From: Ypsolopha sequella
Taxonomy: Eukaryota > Arthropoda > Insecta > Lepidoptera > Ypsolophidae
Reading direction: 5' to 3'
Length of the DNA stretch: 64,000 nt
Assembly: GCA_934047225.1 (NCBI GenBank)
Contig: OW204012.1
Coordinates: 15,004,001-15,068,000 of the forward strand
This document shows, in pieces, positions 1 to 12,537 of the stretch. Made by a program: the position numbers and the translations under genes. The stretch's first letter is position 1, and every line of letters starts with the position of its first letter. Under the pieces are notes generated by a model. It did not search any database and was not told the DNA's origin. It saw only the letters and a program-made list of their open reading frames with translations.

Positions 1-1400
1 TTGGATGACGCTGGGAAGAGGCGCTCACGGGTTCAAATTATTGGATGACGCTGGGAAGAGCCGCTCACGGGTTCAAATTATTGGATGACGCTGGAAAGAG
101 GCGCTCACGGGTTCAAATTATTGGATGACGCTGGGAAGAGCCGCTCACGGGTTCAAATTATTGGATGACGCTGGGAAGAGCCGCTCACGGGTTCAAATTG
201 TTGGATGACGCTGGGAAGAGCCGCTCACGGGTTCAAATTGTTGGATGACGCTGGGAAGAGCCGCTCACGGGTTCAAATTATTGGATGACGCTGGGAAGAG
301 CCGCTCACGGGTTCAAATTGTTGGATGACGCTGGGAAGAGCCGCTCACGGGTTCAAATTGTTGGATGACGCTGGGAAGAGCCGCTCACGGGTTCAAATTG
401 TTGGATGACGCTGGGAAGAGCCGCTCACGGGTTCAAATTATTGGATGACGCTGGGAAGAGCCTCTCACGGGTTCAAATTATTGGATGACGCTGGGAAGAG
501 CCGCTCACGGGTTCAAATTGTTGGATGACGCTGGGAAGAGCCGCTCACGGGTTCAAATTGTTGGATGACGCTGGGAAGAGCCGCTCACGGGTTCAAATTA
601 TTGGATGACGCTGGGAAGAGCCGCTCACGGGTTCAAATTGTTGGATGACGCTGGGAAGAGGCGCTCACGGGTTCAAATTATTGGATGACGCTGGAAAGAG
701 GCGCTCACGGGTTCAAATTATTGGATGACGCTGGGAAGAGCCGCTCACGGGTTCAAATTGTTGGATGACGCTGGGAAGAGGCGCTCACGGGTTCAAATTA
801 TTGGATGACGCTGGGAAGAGCCGCTCACGGGTTCAAATTATTGGATGACGCTGGAAAGAGGCGCTCACGGGTTCAAATTATTGGATGACGCTGGGAAGAG
901 CCGCTCACGGGTTCAAATTATTGGATGACGCTGGGAAGAGCCGCTCACGGGTTCAAATTGTTGGATGACGCTGGGAAGAGCCGCTCACGGGTTCAAATTG
1001 TTGGATGACGCTGGGAAGAGCCGCTCACGGGTTCAAATTATTGGATGACGCTGGGAAGAGCCGCTCACGGGTTCAAATTGTTGGATGACGCTGGGAAGAG
1101 CCGCTCACGGGTTCAAATTGTTGGATGACGCTGGGAAGAGCCGCTCACGGGTTCAAATTGTTGGATGACGCTGGGAAGAGCCGCTCACGGGTTCAAATTA
1201 TTGGATGACGCTGGGAAGAGCCGCTCACGGGTTCAAATTATTGGATGACGCTGGGAAGAGCCGCTCACGGGTTCAAATTGTTGGATGACGCTGGGAAGAG
1301 CCGCTCACGGGTTCAAATTGTTGGATGACGCTGGGAAGAGCCGCTCACGGGTTCAAATTATTGGATGACGCTGGGAAGAGCCGCTCACGGGTTCAAATCC
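1..1400. repeat. 40-bp tandem satellite, 35 units
   Basis: Thirty-five head-to-tail 40-base units that start TTGGATGACGCTGGGAAGAG and end with a GGTTCAAATT-type motif. Variation is confined to a few positions: gcgc, ccgc or cctc after the GAG, ggga versus ggaa, and a final a or g. The last unit runs out of the repeat as GGTTCAAATCCCGTAGG, which looks like the T-arm (RNA polymerase III B box) of a tRNA or tRNA-derived SINE. The array therefore probably arose by amplifying part of a SINE. The array runs off the left edge of the window. Confidence 0.95.
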
Positions 1401-2611
1401 CGTAGGTGCACATTTGTGTTCGGTCTGCGTACTTCGAAAGGCACATTAAGCTGTGGGTCCATATTTGTGTCCGAGGTACGGCGCTACGGCTTACCCACCA
1501 CGCTGGGACGTAATAAATAATCGTCAGTGAAACTTGGGTGTACGAGTGTGACTGACTTACATTTCGCAGATTAAACTCGGAAACACCTCTAACAACCCCT
1601 CGGCGATACATGTCGTGACGAAGAATAATATACTGCCGAAACGCGTATAATACTTCGTTCTCTTATCACAGGATTTCTTGTTTAACGGAATGCTATAAAT
1701 AAGTAATATGGACTAGTCTATGAGCTGATGACCAAAATGGTCATGTAATCGTCAATGGAACCTGAGAGACCGTTTTGCGAAAACCGTCAATCTGACAGGT
1801 TGCAACTTGTGATGGGGAAAATACAGGGTAAAAACTGTCACGAATTTCGAGTCCCGGTTCAGAGCCAATGTTGCCAACTTAGTGCTTATTCCATAAGAGT
1901 GGCTAGTGCCCTAACTAGCGCATTTTTAAAAGTCTGCAGTTTATCACACCCGTTGGTAAAAACAAAACCAATCAATGGCTCGTTCTGAAACACAGTTAAA
2001 CTTCAGAAGCCTTCCTCTGAGGTATTATCGATAAAAAGATAATCTAGTGCCAAAAAAAAAGAGTGAGCTCTATTACGTTCCATTTCATACCTTTTACCGC
2101 GCAGTAATTTAAAAAAATAAAGAGTAAACGATCGACCGGTAAAAACTGGTCGAAATATATTTTCAATAAAAAAATACCGTTCTTGGCTCGGACCCACTTC
2201 CGAGAGACTTGGTTTGCAATATCCACCGCTTTTAATATTTCATCTTGTTATAGAAGTTAATGGGTAAAAAAACTACGTACAACGAAACGTTAACATAACC
2301 TCACAAGAGTCACAAGGATAGCATAGCTGTTTCCGTGGAGAGTGGAACAGGACGCCCGATCTGAGTTTTGTTCTCTAGGGGAATTCCCGAATTGTTTCTT
2401 TAGCTGATCTATCTCAATAAAAACATCTTTTTAAAAAAACTTTGATTGATTTTATTTATTTGGTGCTCTTTTATCAAAATTAGCACAACCCTAGTGCATT
2501 TTAGGGTTTGTTTAGCGCATTTCTTACAATAGCAGTTGGCAACACTGTTCAGAGCTCCTCATATCGAGATCGCGCAACGTTGTGGAGCGACCTCTAGCAT
2601 ACATTTCGTGG
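1401..2611. other. Non-coding, no gene seen
   Basis: The first 100-150 bases continue the SINE-like sequence that ends the satellite. The rest is AT-rich with only short chance open frames; no protein family or structured RNA is recognisable. Confidence 0.5.
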
Positions 2612-3391
2612 TTTTCAGGTTTACGTAGTACCTAAAAGGTACAAAAGAAACCTTTATGGTGAGACTTTAGCACCATTAAAGATAAAGACTTGAAATTTAG
2701 CACAAAAATAGCATTAATTTGCCCACATATCACGGTGTAAAAAAAATATGAAAAATTTTAAATTGTTCAAAATATTTCCAAAATAAAAGTGAGAAATGTA
2801 GATTATAGATCATGACAGACCAATTACAGGAAAACTATAGTGGTTTAAAAAAAGTTGAGTACAAATGCGAAATATAAAAAATTAATAAAAAAAATATTTT
2901 ATAAAATTACAATATGAGGTAACAAATTGTAGGTATTAAAAAGCTGATAGTAAAAATATATAGTTTGATGGCTATATTTAATTGCAACTATTTCGAGAAA
3001 TCCTTGAAAAACCAAAAAGAAATGTATGTCCCCCCCCTCCCCTTTTCTCCAAAACTGGTTGAACGAAAAATATGAAAAATATCATGGTAATAAAGCCGAT
3101 TCTGAAGGCTTTAATTTTAGTTTTAGTGCTGTCAAAACTTTATTTTTTCCAAAGCAATTTAGCTTCTAGTCTTTACATTAAAGGACTATTTTGCAATGAA
3201 GAAAATTTAGTTTTGACAGCACTAAAACTAAAATTAAAGCCTTCAGAATCGGCTATACTATGTGTTTACGTCAAGATTACAGGAAAAATAATGCGGCCGG
3301 GAAATTCACGAAAAAAAATTACAAAATTAAATTTATCATCCACAATACGGAACCCAAGGTACGAGAGTCTGCCTCGCACTTGGCCGGTTTG
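2612..3391 (+). repeat. Dispersed GGTTCCGTAGTACC repeat, copy 1
   Basis: A degraded copy of a dispersed repeat. It starts near a GTAGTACCTAAAAGGTAC block and ends with the CTCGCACTTGGCCGGTTT block. Other copies lie at 22.6-23.5, 45.2-45.75 (inverted), 55.4-55.65 (inverted) and 58.2-58.7 kb. The shared internal landmarks are TAAAGATAAAGAC, ATATGAAAAATTT, a C-rich run and GATTACAGGAAAAATAA. This copy is split by a hairpin element at 3094-3254. It has no coding capacity; short open frames across it are chance. Confidence 0.75.
3094..3254. mobile_element. Hairpin MITE inside the dispersed repeat
   Basis: Inverted arms of about 45-50 bases begin AGCCGATTCTGAAGGC and end GCCTTCAGAATCGGCT, separated by about 60 bases. 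The element interrupts the host repeat exactly between GGTAATA and TATGTGTTTACG, which are contiguous in other copies. It is therefore a secondary insertion, probably with a TA-type target duplication. Confidence 0.7.
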
Positions 3392-3469
3392 TTTTATCTC
3401 TTTACTTTGTAACTTTGTACACTTTTATTTGTTTGTACTAAAAAAAAGAAAAACAAAAAATTATCTTTC

Positions 3470-3545
3470 TTTTTAGCAAGAGTAATCGAATGGGCGGAAT
3501 TAAGCATATATTTATTATTGACTGGAAGAAATCTCTTCTTGCGAA
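3470..3545. repeat. Short dispersed repeat (AATCGAATGGGCGG)
   Basis: Shares AATCGAATGGGCGGA and the following GCATGTATTTAT-like block with 5515-5590 and 25425-25500. All three copies begin near AGCAAGA or GAACAAGA. This looks like the 3' end of a dispersed element of unknown class. Confidence 0.55.
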
Positions 3546-4034
3546 TAAGTCCGCCCTTGCCTTGTCTCAGTTTTTTTAAATCTTTTTACATATCTTCTTT
3601 TTTTTTTGCAATAAACATTCAAGACGGAGCGCTATCAACATTGAAGTGAAGCCGGTTTTGTAAACATGTGTGTGCTTGATGAGTGTCGCCGCGCAGTAAA
3701 TGCTGAGACAGATTGCGCATGTGTGAGTTCCAAGACGTGTACGAACACGAAACCACAAAATAATCGCAAAACAGGAGCACGCACACATAGACGCGTACGT
3801 ACTGTTATACCCTGACTTTGTAAGGGTTAATGCTGAAACAACCCCTTTTTGCTATATCAGCATTTTTCCCATCAGAAGCTCATTGTCATTCGCCCGATAG
3901 TCAGTTAGACTCCAACCTCCGCCGTGACTGCCAGACTTAACAAACTTTGTGTACTTTCTATTATTCTAGTTCAATAAATAAATATTTTTTTAAAAACACT
4001 ATTTCAATAACTGCCCCCCTATTCTGTATCTTAA

Positions 4035-4226
4035 GTTGCCAACTGGACAGGGTGCCTATCGTCAAAAACATAGATAAAAACTAAACTTTCAAAATTGCTT
4101 TTAGTGGGTATTGAACTATTTACGAACTGTGTCGTCACTTCAAGTGCAAGTAACATGCCCTTAGACAATCGGAATTCGATAGTATATCTATGTTTTTGAT
4201 GATAGACACCCAGTCCAGAAGGCAAC
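4035..4226. mobile_element. MITE with ~40-bp terminal inverted repeats
   Basis: The left end GTTGCCAACTGGACAGGGTG and the following CTATCGTCAAAAACATAGAT are mirrored at the right end, finishing CAGTCCAGAAGGCAAC. The interior of roughly 110 bases has no coding capacity. This is a non-autonomous DNA element; the superfamily cannot be assigned. Confidence 0.75.
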
Positions 4227-4487
4227 TAGAGATACATAATAGGCCCGCTGGTCTAACAGTACGACGATCACGGATGAAGTCGCTCGAATTCCAATACGAA
4301 ATTCTGCCGAGATCATCATACGTACGCGTCTATGCATGTGTGCGTCTATTTTCGCTCCGTCGTCGAGTCGGCCTTCTGGTAGTATCTATTTTGTGACGAA
4401 ACTGTCTCACTTTTGGTCTGCTTCACCCGTTACAAGGAGTGCGCTCCGTCTTGATTTTTCACTTGGTCCGAGGCAATAATCCATCAT

Positions 4488-4808
4488 CCATCAGCCTAGT
4501 TCGTCCACTGCTGGACATAAGCCTTTCCAGGACTTTGCCACCCCCGGCGGTCATCCTGGAAGAATTGCCCATACTCACACACGCTGGGCAGGCGTGTTGG
4601 TGAGTGCGGTGCCGGAACTCTCGCACCAGTGACGCCGCTGGCCGTCACCAGTCTGTTCCATATAAGGCCCGGCTATTAGGGATGGATATACCGCCATCCA
4701 TCGGTCCAGGCATGGTGGGCCTTACTCTCCCCCGAATTACTTCGAGGGGGTCTCCAAGTAAGATGGGTACCTCCACAGTCGAGCCCGGCATCAGCTCTAC
4801 CACCTGTT
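4488..4808 (-). mobile_element. LINE 3' end (CCTAGTTCGTCCACTG type)
   Basis: Antisense copy of a non-LTR retrotransposon 3' end that is also present at 9539-9743 (antisense) and 16741-17092 (sense). In one sense-strand frame the family reads DDRREWQSPGKAYVQQW. This resembles the C-terminus of insect endonuclease/reverse transcriptase proteins ending in AYVQQW. This copy is 5' truncated, with premature stops. Confidence 0.65.
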
Positions 4809-6810
4809 AGATCCAAGGCAATAAATTGTTAGGTAATTAATTCATAGATTCGATCATTATCCGACCATTTCGGTTGCCAGCTCTCAGTATATACTGAAAT
4901 ATGTATGGATGGCACCGAGCGTAATAACATAAAGATATAGGCGGCCGTTCCGCAAATGCGCTAATAAAAGCCCTCATTTGGTACCCAAAGAGGGGTGACG
5001 TAAAGTGCGCCATTTTCTTTAATTTAGTTTTTCGGTCACCACAAGAGTTTTTATTTACGCGGAACTATTTCTTGTCTTGTCTTGTTTTTAAGATCTCGAA
5101 ACTAAACGGTACCAACCGTGACCCTATTACTTAACGGGACACAGGTGTCCCGCTAGAACATCAAAAACACCAGGTTTTCAAGGGTTCATTGGAAGAAACT
5201 AGGTCTCTCTTCATATTGAAGAAAATATATTTGATTTATCTATCTTTTATCTAGGGATTCCACCTACAAACAATGTTTTAAGATTTATACTTTTGTCAAA
5301 AAAAAAAGTTTTCCACCCTCTTTTTTTTGGTTTTCAAACGTTCGTTTCAAAGACGTGGTTAAGAGATCAACTTGTTTTTTTTTATAAAATAGGCAGTAGA
5401 AATATGAAGGGATGTTACCTAAATCCAATATTTTTTTCCCTACAAAATATTTCAGTATTAGCTAAAAACACACCAATTTGTTGTTTCGCTGCGTGATCAC
5501 TAGTATAACACGTCCAAGAACAAGACTAATCGAATGGGCGGAGGTAGGCATGTATTTATATATGTAACCTATTAGTATGTAAAGTAGTCACAATGTAATA
5601 GGTCCGTTTAGACGTATGTCATCGCAACGTATCTATGGATGTGAACCATGCAAATCGGTAACTACGTCAACCGATTCTCACAAGAAATCGATTCAAAATA
5701 TTATGAGTTTGTTATCGTTTGAAATATTTTCAAGTTTATTGGTTATAATTTCCAGAATAAACATAATTGCCAAAGTCAACGTGAAAGAAAATATAAACAG
5801 TTTAAAAGTAAAGCCTAAAGTCACAAGAAAAAAACACTAAAAACAAACGGGAGCACAACGACTTCCAATATGGTGATAGAAAGATATTTCGGGTGCTAAA
5901 ACCAGCTTTTAATTTTATTTCTCTACGCAAAGAATCTGAAATGGAAATTCTTACGTGCCAGTAATATTTTGTAATGTTGTACTTCACTGACCTCAAATTA
6001 GATAGAGGTCTGAGCGTTGATAGATATAAAATACTGGCCAGTAAGAAAAATATGTAGGCTTCAAGATGAAAAAATTGCTCCATGCCTTATAAAAAAAAAA
6101 TACTGCCATATTTCTGACCAGCCAATCTGTCTATTGATAGGATGATTTATGGAAAACTGCCTGTAAACCAATTTATAAATTAAAAAAAATGGGACTTTAA
6201 GCAATAAGTGCATATTTTTTATATACATATCTTTTGTTTTTGTAAACTATAAGTTTAAAAGCTAAGTGGTATGTAACATTATTTAGCACAATTATTATAT
6301 AATATTTTTCGGTATACGCGACACCGTTACAAATACATGCAAATGTTCAAATCTAAAAAGTTTATATGTGCAAAAAAAAAAAGGAAATTTAAACTTGGCT
6401 TTTTGTGTACTGGTCTCATAAAAGCTAATTACAGATCATTACAATTATTTTATTAATATTAAAACAAGTTAATTATTTTCACGTGGAATCGAATTGAGCC
6501 CCTGAAATTAGGCGATTATCTGGTTACAACACTATTATTAAGAAAAAATTGACTGAGAATGTAACTGTTTTTGAGACATTGTGTAGTAATTCAAAATTGC
6601 ATTTTATTTTGGAATATGCGTGAAAATAGTACTTAAAATTTGTTCCGTGATAATTAAAAAACGTTTATTTATTTTCTTTAAACCCAATAAGTTAATAATT
6701 ATTTGTTAACCGTTTCATTTATTACATGTAAAGTTATATTCTATGGTCGTTCTTATCTGTCAAAACGGGCCTCTTATTTTGTGGCAACTGTAGTATCACA
6801 GAATAAAAGG
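4809..6810. other. Intergenic, AT-rich
   Basis: No gene is recognisable. A short dispersed repeat lies at 5515-5590, matching 3470 and 25425. Open frames of 60-100 codons here have low-complexity translations and no family resemblance. Confidence 0.5.
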
Positions 6811-6811
6811 A

Positions 6812-7126
6812 TGGGATTTGGTCGGCCGCCTGGATTCGTGCTGGGGGCTCGGTTGGTGATCATTGAACCTTGTTCCTGGTCCCTGGCCGGGTCTCCGGTA
6901 TGGGTTCGGGCGGCTGATTGGATTTTACCTTGTATAATATATATTTTACCTATCATTTTAATCGTAAATATATTGCTACATAAATTAAATAAACCTTTAA
7001 TTTAGTTCATGTACATTTATTATTTTATTACATTTATTTTTTTTATTAGATTAAATTTGACGTGTAAAAAGTGTATATATCTGCTTTGCAAAATAAACTA
7101 TTTGAATTTGAATTTGAATTTGAAGA
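6812..7126 (+). repeat. Dispersed repeat with GAATTT tail
   Basis: A GC-rich head, TCGGCCGCCTGGATTCGTGC onward to about 6925, is followed by an AT-rich tail ending in (GAATTT)n at 7105-7126. The head is repeated almost unchanged at 25507-25616. The head fragment plus tail recur at 26436-26637 in DHFR intron 1. The simple-repeat tail and 5' variability suggest a retroposed SINE or LINE 3' end. Confidence 0.6.
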
Positions 7127-7515
7127 GCCAACATATAATCACCTCTATAAAAAGCAAATAAGGTCTTTGCCATTAGACTTATTGTGCTGGACGGGTAATA
7201 AAAAAAGTTGCTAGGGTATGCCATCCTCTTAAGCCCCCTGTCTGTCTGTCTGTCCGTAAAGCTGAAATTTTACTGTATCATAGATAGGGCGGCCATATTT
7301 TGCTAGGTTCTCATCGAGACGCTCGGAAAGGGGGAGTAAATTAATACTCAATTTTAAGACAAGACAAATAATTATTCGTGTACTAATGTACTAAGATAGT
7401 ATACATTTACGTATTTGTAGCGAAAGAAGTACTTTGTGAGTATTATACTTTTCTGAGTACTTTAGTTTTTTCATTTTTGTTTTTTGTTTAATTAAAACAG
7501 TGTATAAAACTTATT

Positions 7516-7565
7516 TTCGAAATATATTTCGGCCCACTTTGGGGCCGACATCTGTCGAATTAAAA
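7516..7565. repeat. ATATATTTCGGCCC short repeat
   Basis: Carries AAATATATTTCGGCCC, then GGGGCCG, then a CTGTCGAAT-like block. Related blocks occur at 14588, 27005 and 42263. Confidence 0.5.
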
Positions 7566-7820
7566 ACAGTAAATGACATAAAATATGTACAACCTTATGA
7601 CTAATGAGTTTAAATGAATGACATTTGAGTATGAATAAAAAATATATATACACACTTTTTTAGTTTTTTCAGTAATGTAGAATTACTCAAACATAAAAAT
7701 AAGACTATGCAAGTCATAGTTGTTATACCTAGTATGGTTAATATGCCATTGATATCAACTATATCGACTCCACAGTTTGTGGCAGCAGAGAATTTCTTTA
7801 ATCAGTCCACTGGGCGCAGA

Positions 7821-8272
7821 TACATACATACATATACTCACGCCTGTCTCCCAGAGGGGTAGGCAAAGGAGGCTACAAATCCCGTCTGCTTCGATCCAGA
7901 CACACCTCATTCGCCTCTTCCACATCCATCAATATAGTCATAGTCTTCTATTCCGGGTACTTTTGACATTGTCCTTCTTCAGTATATCGCTAATTTGATC
8001 AGCATACGTCAAGCTGTACCTTCCACTTGCGCAACATAGATTTCATTCATCCTCTCTACATGTCCAAACCACCGAAGCATTCCTTTTTCTATTCTAGTCG
8101 CTACATCTTCTTTCAGGCCGCAACGATCCCGTATGTCGATATTTTTCACTCTGTCATTCAATGTTAAACCGGTTAAACCACACATACTACGTAAGGAACG
8201 CATTTCCAATGCATTCACTCTACTTAAATGTTTATCTTGCCATATACAACATTCACTACCACATATAACTGG
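7821..8272 (-). mobile_element. 5'-truncated LINE fragment (RTE/Jockey-like)
   Basis: Read on the minus strand, 8218-8009 translates with the signature ALEMRSLRSMCG, then CGLKEDVATRIEKGM, then LRWFGHVERMNE. This is the C-terminal region of a common lepidopteran non-LTR retrotransposon reverse transcriptase. The 3' end is the TATGTATGTA microsatellite tail, seen here in antisense as TACATACATACATATACTC. The same family lies at 63165-64000 (antisense), 27912-28120 (sense) and, as a short tail, at 36410-36475. The fragment is dead: frames are interrupted and most of the element is missing. Confidence 0.8.
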
Positions 8273-8934
8273 CTCAGATATCGGGACATTTTAGTGTTTG
8301 TCGATATATCGATATATCGGGACGGATGGCAGCCATAATAATCGACAAAACAGACGCGTGCTATGAAATTTCTCAAATTACACTGATTTTGATGAAAATA
8401 TAAGTTCTCTGCAAATTTGATAGATTATTTTTGCACGAAACTCTGTTAACGAGAATTTTTAGTATTCCGCCATCTTTAGACACTTATTATACTCTTATTA
8501 TTAAGTAACTAGAGACTATAATTGATTGGTTTTTGCATCCAAGTCATGGGAAATAGAATTATTTCGTAAGATTTCGCAACGCAATGTTTATGTGCATCAG
8601 TTTTATGGCGAAATTTGTTTATATCAGCTTCATTGTTCAAAGCACGTGTAACGTTGTTGAGACGAACTGACAGACAGACATAAACTCACGCCTACCTAGC
8701 AAGGGGAGTACACAGAAAGCAATAAAATTACATCTAGCTATAGCTACTCTGATTGGCGTGATTATTGTCTTCGTAGCTCCGCTTTCGTTTCAATTAATTT
8801 CATTTCATTTCATTTTTATTGCCATAAATCACAGGATATCACATGAGGTCTTAAAAAACAGTGTTATTTTACATATTATAAATTGTGTCGATGTGATCTT
8901 ACCAACAAGTGTAGCAAAGAAAAACTTATAATAG

Positions 8935-9330
8935 TAGTTTATGCTACAAGGGCGAAAAGGAATAAATTACGAGGACGATTTTAAACACGAGCGTACCGAG
9001 TGTTTTAAACGTAACCGAGTTATTTATTGCTCTTACGCCCATGTATCATACTACGTTTTTCAATGCATAGTGTGAGGAAATAAAACAAATATAATGTTGT
9101 GAACTTTAAATTATAATTGGCTCAAAAGGACTGTATCCAGATCCGTTAAACAGTGGGAAAAAAAAGTATAAAATTTATGGTACACAGGAAAGGTTGCAGG
9201 TTAGCCAACCATTGTAAATAAATTTAAAAAAATAATAATAATAAAGCCCTAGGGCAAAATAATCGACTTTCTGTTCGGTTTTGATGCATAAAAAGTGGGC
9301 CTTTACGAGCACTTGCATTGAAAAGATAAT
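8935..9330 (+). repeat. Dispersed ~350-bp repeat, copy 1
   Basis: Starts near ATGCTACAAGGGCGAAAAGG and ends near GCATAAAAAGTGGGCC. An inverted copy lies at 30185-30525 in DHFR intron 3 with the blocks in the reverse order. It is non-coding and the class is unknown. Confidence 0.65.
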
Positions 9331-9538
9331 AATAATTAGATCCTGACTTATTAACAAATATTCCCAAAAGTTATACAATATTGAATTACAAATTAGAAAT
9401 AATATAGTTAATTACTTTTAATTTAATACAGTTAAATAATGATTTTACATTTAAAAAGATACAATTCCAGATTTAAAACGTCAAAATGTTTTAATTTTTA
9501 TTTGGATACCTACATAAATTAATGTTAGTGGGTTTACA

Positions 9539-9743
9539 ATCAGCCTAGTTCGTCCACTGCTGGACATAAGCCTTTCCAGGACTTTACCACTCCCGGCGGT
9601 CATCCTGGAAGAATTGCCCATACTCACACACGCTGGGCAGGCGGGTTGGTGGGCGCGGTGCCGGAACCCTCGCACCAGTGACGCCGCTGCCCGTCACCAG
9701 ATGGTGGTACCTCCACAGTCGAGCCCGGCATCAGCTCTACAAT
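9539..9743 (-). mobile_element. LINE 3' end, second copy
   Basis: Antisense copy of the 4488-4808 family with an internal deletion. The TTCCATATAAGGCCCGG to AATTACTTCGAGG portion is missing between CCGTCACCAG and ATGGTGGTACC. It is not coding. Confidence 0.65.
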
Positions 9744-10424
9744 TACAACTGTAAAAATCTTTGAGGCTATAAAAACACAATTCAACCAAATATCGCGTTA
9801 GGGAAATATCGATTAAGTCGTGAATCGGATAAAGACAAACTAAGGACTTCAAAAAGAACCTAATTTAGCATGAAATGAAGACAAACGTCAAAAAGAACCT
9901 AATTTTGCAATAAATAAAACTTCAATACGATATTTCAAACTGACCTGATAGTCATTCCGCAACGGGGCCCGGAAAGTTCGATTTTCAAAACTAATTTCGA
10001 GTATTAAATGGAACTTTTTCATAAAGGTACTTAGTAGAAAAAAAAACGTTTCGTAAACTTCATTACATTCTCGATACCGATACATAATTGAATAAAGCCC
10101 AAAATATGTTGCTCTCAAAACTGATTTCGCAAACTGTTAGTGCGCAGGCCTCGTGGAATAGGTACCTATTGGGGTACTTAGAGGCCTCCTCGAGTGACGT
10201 ATAGAACTTGGATACCATGAACGCGGGGGTAGTTTAATGTGCGGAACTTTCTTGCTGGTTCTATTGTCTATTTTATTAAGTTAATTTATGAATGTTTTGC
10301 TTTTCTTTTGGAATGTAATTTAATTTATGTCTCTTGGTTTTGTTTTGTCTTGTATTCGTTAAAGTTACCTTGCTTATTGTGCTCATGTGGATATCTGTAA
10401 TTAGCTTTGTTTTTAGATGTTGTG
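9744..10424. other. Intergenic, nothing recognised
   Basis: AT-rich sequence with a partly duplicated pair of short blocks, AAAAAGAACCTAATTT, at 9850 and 9890. No gene is supported. Confidence 0.45.
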
Positions 10425-11245
10425 ATAATAATAAATAATAAGTAATAATAATAATAATAAGCCTCTCAAAATTCAACCCTACGTCCGAGCCAAATATCAG
10501 GCCACGTGAGAGGCAGGCAACGTGTACAAAACTTATACGGCTAACAGGGCAATGGCATAACGCAGGGCAGCTTGAGGCGAGCTGTTGGGCAGTAGCGACC
10601 TCACGGACCCGAACGTGCTCCCGGGGGAAGGTCCTGTTCCTCATCTTCGGCTTGCCTTTGTTGGGTAGCTGGAGTTAACAATGACGAAGGACAGATCCCC
10701 CACCTCTGGCTTGCCGTGGGAGGCCGGTCAGAGTGGAGTAGCAAGAGCTATATGCTCGAAGGGTGGATGTGAAACATAAGTGGCGAGTGGGCACGTGATG
10801 CTGGACCCTCAGGGAGCAAGTGATCGTCGTTTAAAGTCCAGTGACACCTCTCCACCCTTTAGCCGCTCAGCAAATGTTGCCGAGCGACCGTTTGGGGGGC
10901 CCATTTAATTGAGTTGGCGAGTCTCCACTTACCTATTTTTCGGGCAGGCGCTATAATTCCTTCCATAGTCCCAGATATCCAGTCCACTAGCACCCCAATC
11001 CAATAGTCTGATTTCTTTTATTTTCATTCCTTACAATAGTCCTACACAGACCGCGGGTTGTCCTTAGGTGCACTCCTACAGTGCGTACAGGGATAATCGT
11101 CGCGTCGGTTGGTGTCATATCACATTTAGATAAAATTGTTTAAAGGCCCTCTACGTGTTGACTTCGGCCCAATGCACGCCTCCCAAAGGTCCAGGACTAC
11201 ATAGTCCTGAGATATAATAAATATATACAATAATAATAATAATAA
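10425..11245 (-). mobile_element. GC-rich insert bounded by TAA microsatellites
   Basis: A moderately GC-rich 770-base block from about 10461 to 11215 sits between (TAA)n at 10428-10460 and (AAT)n at 11229-11245. R4-clade non-LTR elements such as Dong of Bombyx are known to insert into TAA repeats, so this may be the remnant of such an element. No reverse transcriptase motif is left in the block, so the assignment is an inference. The ATATAATAAATATATAC at the right is not clearly part of the element. Confidence 0.35.
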
Positions 11246-11333
11246 TGTTTATTTGCGTAAAGAGAACTAAAGGTTAGTACATTCAAAAGGAACTTATGGC
11301 TAGTGAAAATTGTTTTTGCCTAAACTAAACTAC

Positions 11334-11694
11334 ATAAAATAAACTTTTAACAAAAAAATAGCAACCGACTTCAATAGTAACAGCAGTCATTCACTAAAAA
11401 GTTAATAATAATTCTATAAAGACCGATGGTACCGAAGCAACACTTTTGCCGACTTCTTTCTTCCTGAAACGTTATGTTATCTAGAAGTCGGCGTTCTTAT
11501 ATTGGTTTTTATGTTGCTATATCGTAGGAAATACGCCGACTTCTAGATAACATAATGTTCCAGGAAGAAAGAAGTCGGCAAAAGTGATGCTTCGGTACCA
11601 TCGGTCTTTATAGAATTATTATTAACTTTTTAGTGAATGACTGCTGTTACTATTGAAGTCGGTTGCTATTTTTTTGTTAAAAGTTTATTTTATT
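11334..11694. repeat. Near-perfect 160-bp-arm palindrome
   Basis: The left arm runs from TAAAATAAACTTTTAACA through GCAACCGACTTCAATAG to the GAAGTCGGCG block at about 11490. It is mirrored from about 11535 to 11694 with only a few mismatches, and the unpaired centre is about 45 bases. CAACCGACTTC is a common end motif of lepidopteran repeats, some described as Helitron-like. The next 700 bases end with the matching GAAGTCGGTTAAAAA at 12436, so the palindrome may be one end of a larger element. Confidence 0.85.
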
Positions 11695-11810
11695 TCACAT
11701 TTTTTAGTGTTGCTGGGTTAAATTGTGAAATATGGGTAGTTCTTGCAAACGTGGTTTTAATATGAAACGAAGTTCAAGTGAGTATAAGTAGCTATGTTTG
11801 AGTAGCTTAT

Positions 11811-12300
11811 GTGCTGTCATTCGTTAAAGAGTTCTACGGTGATGAAACCAAGATCGAAGGTCAGATGGGTACACTGGCAATTTTCAAGCAATGCCCTGCA
11901 ATGAGCACCATAACACAAACTGATTGCCGCAATCCAAAGTTATGTGCTGTCATCCGTTGAGGAGTTCTATGGTGATGAAGCCAGGATCGAAGGTCAGGTG
12001 GGTATTCTGGTAATATCCAAGTAATACCCTTGAATTAGCACCCTAACGCAGTGATTGCCGCAATGTCGAGTAATGTGCTCTGATCCGTTGAGGAGTTCTA
12101 TGGTGAATATGGTGATGAAGCCAGGATCGAAGGTCAGGTGGAAGAATAATGATTTTCAAGTAATACCTTGTAATCAGCACCCAGGTACAAAGCGATTACC
12201 TCAATTTCGAGAGGTATGCTGTCATTTTCTGAGGAGTTCCACTGCCTATCTCTGAAGACCTTCATCAGATCATGCCCAAACCCAAAATGGGACCTACCTG
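11811..12300 (+). repeat. Imperfect ~130-bp tandem repeats
   Basis: Four diverged units start at about 11811, 11944, 12074 and 12216. Each has a GTGCTGTCATCCGTTGAGGA-like head followed by AGTTCTAYGGTGATGAAG and GATCGAAGGTCAGRTGG. The run lies between the palindrome at 11334 and the GAAGTCGGTTAAAAA block at 12436. The short open frame at 12055-12255 crosses units out of register and is not a gene. Confidence 0.7.
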
Positions 12301-12537
12301 AAAGTATACTCTTTCAAACAAAAAAAGAATTGTTTAAATCGGTTCAGAAATGACGGAGTTATGGAGTAACAACGCCAAAAAAAAAAAATAAAAAAAAAAA
12401 CATACAGTCGAATTGAGAACCGCCTCCTTTTTGAAGTCGGTTAAAAAGTAGCCTGTATTTTAGGCATAGCGTTAAAAGAGTACAAAAGGACTAAGGTAAC
12501 AATTATATGCTTAAAAATTAACAATTTTATGCTTAAA